Below, one piece after another: positions 5,975-6,438 of a DNA stretch of 6,438 nt (position 1 is its first letter; each line of letters starts with the position of its first letter). The DNA is from Myxococcales bacterium. GTDB lineage: Bacteria; Myxococcota_A; UBA9160; SMWR01. The stretch lies in contig JACZVU010000152.1 in the NCBI GenBank assembly GCA_022572485.1, positions 1 to 6,438 on the forward strand, read 5' to 3'. The position numbers were made by a program, and so were the translations under genes. The notes below the pieces were generated by a model. That model was not told where the DNA came from. It saw only the letters and a program-made list of their open reading frames with translations, and made no database searches.

Positions 5975-6438
5975 ATGCGTGTTCTCATGGCCAATCCCCG
6001 CGGATTCTGCGCGGGCGTCGATCGCGCGATCGAAATCGTCGAGATCGCTCTCAAGCGCTTCGGAAAGCCCGTTTACGTGCGCCACGAGATCGTCCACAAC
6101 CGCCACGTGGTCGACGACCTGCGCGCCAAGGGCGCGATCTTCATCGACGATCTCACCGAAGTTCCGCACGGCGCACGACTGATCTACAGCGCTCATGGTG
6201 TCTCTCCGGCGGTTCGCGCCGCAGCCGCGGAGCGCGATCTCCACGTGATCGACGCCACCTGTCCGCTGGTCACCAAGGTTCACGTGGAAACCAGCCGCAT
6301 GATCAAGCGCGACCTCCAAATCGTGCTGATCGGTCACGCAGGCCACGTCGAAGTCGAAGGAACCCTCGGACACGGAGGAGACCGCATGCAGTTGGTCCAA
6401 TCCGTGGAAGACGTTCAGACCCTGGAGGTGCGCGACCC
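5975..6438 (+). CDS. ispH: 4-hydroxy-3-methylbut-2-enyl diphosphate reductase (IspH/LytB), 3' end outside window
   Basis: IspH is the last enzyme of the MEP isoprenoid pathway. It reduces HMBPP to IPP and DMAPP with a [4Fe-4S] cluster. The window shows 154 complete codons, about half of a protein of roughly 310 residues. The start [19 protein letters not shown] matches the E. coli N-terminus almost residue by residue and fixes the ATG at 5975. Cluster ligands Cys12 (GFCAGV) and Cys96 ([11 protein letters not shown]) are present; the third Cys would lie past the right edge. Substrate residues His41 (HEIVHNR), His74 (SAHGV), His124 and Glu126 ([10 protein letters not shown]) are present and have the same numbers as in E. 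coli. No frame break is seen. There is no Shine-Dalgarno in front of the ATG. The gene is divergent from the hemE operon across 211 bases and is not in the same transcript. Confidence 0.96.
   Translation, partial: MRVLMANPRGFCAGVDRAIEIVEIALKRFGKPVYVRHEIVHNRHVVDDLRAKGAIFIDDLTEVPHGARLIYSAHGVSPAVRAAAAERDLHVIDATCPLVTKVHVETSRMIKRDLQIVLIGHAGHVEVEGTLGHGGDRMQLVQSVEDVQTLEVRD

Noticed and set aside
5760..5975. A 71-codon minus-strand frame through the hemE-ispH spacer
   Set aside because: Its start is opposite the ispH ATG, it has no Shine-Dalgarno, and its composition looks non-coding. Only its last six codons have a ribosome site.
1..6438. CRISPR array, insertion sequence, tRNA or rRNA, or a new gene system
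   Set aside because: I found no regular direct repeats, transposase-like frame or RNA gene. Nearly all of the window is taken up by recognised housekeeping genes.

Overview
This is an ordinary high-GC bacterial chromosome segment (about 65% G+C by eye) holding the last four steps of protoporphyrin-dependent heme synthesis. It is flanked by the start of a complex I gene and the start of an isoprenoid gene. No RNA gene, mobile element, CRISPR array or clearly new system is visible. The lineage cannot be fixed from these genes. The five-cysteine block in ferrochelatase and the pairing of HemN with a HemY-type protoporphyrinogen oxidase would suit Myxococcota or a related 'deltaproteobacterial' lineage (inference, moderate to low confidence).

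Layout: (1) 1-643, minus strand: nuoB, cut by the left edge. (2) 644-858: divergent spacer with weak promoter-like signals. (3) 859-1890, plus: hemH, ferrochelatase. (4) 1900-3264, minus: hemG (HemY/PgoX type), tail to tail with hemH and only 9 bases away. (5) 3264-4685, minus: hemN. Its real start is a GTG at 4685 behind a strong Shine-Dalgarno. (6) 4675-5763, minus: hemE. (7) 5764-5974: divergent spacer with a candidate -10 box, an inverted repeat and a possible six-codon leader ORF for the hemE operon. (8) 5975 to the right edge, plus: ispH, cut.

How it works together: hemE-hemN-hemG form one tightly packed minus-strand operon with gene overlaps of 11 bases and 1 base. HemE makes coproporphyrinogen III from uroporphyrinogen III, HemN (radical SAM) makes protoporphyrinogen IX, and HemG makes protoporphyrin IX. 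HemH, on the opposite strand, inserts Fe2+ to give protoheme. The set mixes an oxygen-independent step (HemN) with an FAD oxidase that is usually oxygen-dependent (HemG). HemN, IspH and NuoB are all Fe-S proteins, and HemH probably is too.

The most interesting points are small: the hemE leader ORF, the candidate operator in front of hemE, the Cys-rich block in ferrochelatase, nuoB without nuoA in front of it, and translational coupling in the hem operon.
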